DNA of 14,455 nucleotides from Deltaproteobacteria bacterium UBA2385 (GTDB taxonomy: Bacteria; Myxococcota_A; UBA796; UBA2385). Position numbers and translations under genes: made by a program. Location: contig DDSR01000389.1 in assembly GCA_002343455.1 (NCBI GenBank), forward strand, positions 2,336-16,790. The letters are read 5' to 3'. This document shows positions 14,141 through 14,455 of the stretch, one piece after another; within the stretch, counting starts at the first letter, position 1, and each line of letters begins with the position of its first letter. The notes beneath the pieces were generated by a model. That model saw nothing but the letters and a program-made list of their open reading frames with translations, did no database searches and was not told the origin of the DNA.

Positions 14141-14455
14141 ATGGCCACCTCTGATCGTTTCGTCGACCGTCACCTGGGCCCCCGATCCTCCGAGCTGGCG
14201 CAGATGCTCGCCGCCGTCGGCGCCCCCGACCTGGACACCCTGATCAGCGAGGCCGTCCCCGCCACCATCCGCGTCGAGCGTCCCCTGGACCTCCCGGCCC
14301 CGGTCGACGAGCGCGGCGCCCTGGACCGGCTGGCCGAGCTCGCCTCCGAGAACCAGGTCTGGCGCAGCTACCTGGGCATGGGCTACAGCGGCACCCTGAC
14401 GCCGGCCGTCATCCAGCGCAACATCCTGGAGAACCCCGGCTGGTACACGCAGTAC
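14141..14455 (+). CDS. gcvP: Glycine dehydrogenase (decarboxylating), P protein, N-terminal part
   Basis: Only the first 105 codons are in the window and the frame is open at the edge. The start MATSDRFVDRHLGPR, then SSELAQMLAAVGAPDLDTLI, ATIRVERPLDLP, and the conserved end block YLGMGYSGTLTPAVIQRNIL with ENPGWYTQY, are typical of the P protein N-terminus. The full enzyme has about 950 residues in its single-chain form. It uses pyridoxal phosphate to decarboxylate glycine and pass the aminomethyl group to the lipoyl arm of the H protein; the cofactor Lys lies beyond the window. The start ATG 14141 has GGAGG at ideal spacing. It diverges from gcvT-gcvH, so the three proteins would be made from two messages. 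Whether it is the single-chain or the split (gcvPA) form cannot be told from here. Confidence 0.95.
   Translation, partial: MATSDRFVDRHLGPRSSELAQMLAAVGAPDLDTLISEAVPATIRVERPLDLPAPVDERGALDRLAELASENQVWRSYLGMGYSGTLTPAVIQRNILENPGWYTQY

Noticed and set aside
1..14455. tRNA or rRNA genes, CRISPR arrays, insertion sequences, attachment sites
   Set aside because: No repeat-spacer pattern, terminal inverted repeats, transposase or integrase motifs, or tRNA-like folds were seen on reading both strands.

Overview
This is a high-GC window with long overlapping open frames on both strands. It probably comes from a Gram-negative bacterium of myxobacterial or other deltaproteobacterial type. That is inference, resting on a MopE-type metal-binding motif joined to FG-GAP repeats, a eukaryote-like Ser/Thr kinase, short uncharged secretion signals and the overall base composition. 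No taxonomic marker gene is present.

Layout. (1) 1-1455, + strand: the C-terminal part of a secreted seven-bladed FG-GAP beta-propeller protein with a Cys-rich calcium-binding motif. (2) 1456-2245: no intact gene, but the minus strand holds protein-like pieces broken by frame changes and a stop. (3) 2246-4776, + strand: a two-gene type II restriction-modification system of the PaeR7I/XhoI family (methyltransferase, then endonuclease, overlapping by 4 bases), so CTCGAG is the predicted target. (4) 4862-11022, minus strand: a co-directional run. In order of transcription it is a small membrane protein, a STAS-like protein, a small hypothetical, a CrtZ-like hydroxylase, a Ser/Thr kinase with a CHASE2-like domain, a FecR-like protein with a beta-rich C-terminus, and an EGLN-like prolyl hydroxylase. 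(5) 11084-12439, + strand: a flavin amine oxidase with a lipoprotein-type signal. (6) 12509-14455: glycine cleavage genes, with gcvT-gcvH on the minus strand and the start of gcvP diverging on the plus strand.

How they work together. The restriction pair is self-contained and sits next to a decayed stretch, as expected of an acquired island. The kinase and the FecR-like gene are coupled by a GTGA overlap and look like one envelope-sensing unit. The Gcv genes form the T, H and P parts of the glycine cleavage system.

Caution: the kinase and FecR-like genes can be read through only if three single-base frame breaks are assumed (near 9375, 8209 and 6940). All lie in or near C/G runs, so assembly error is the simplest explanation, but true decay cannot be excluded. 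The longest open frame there (5663-9247) is an artefact of this.
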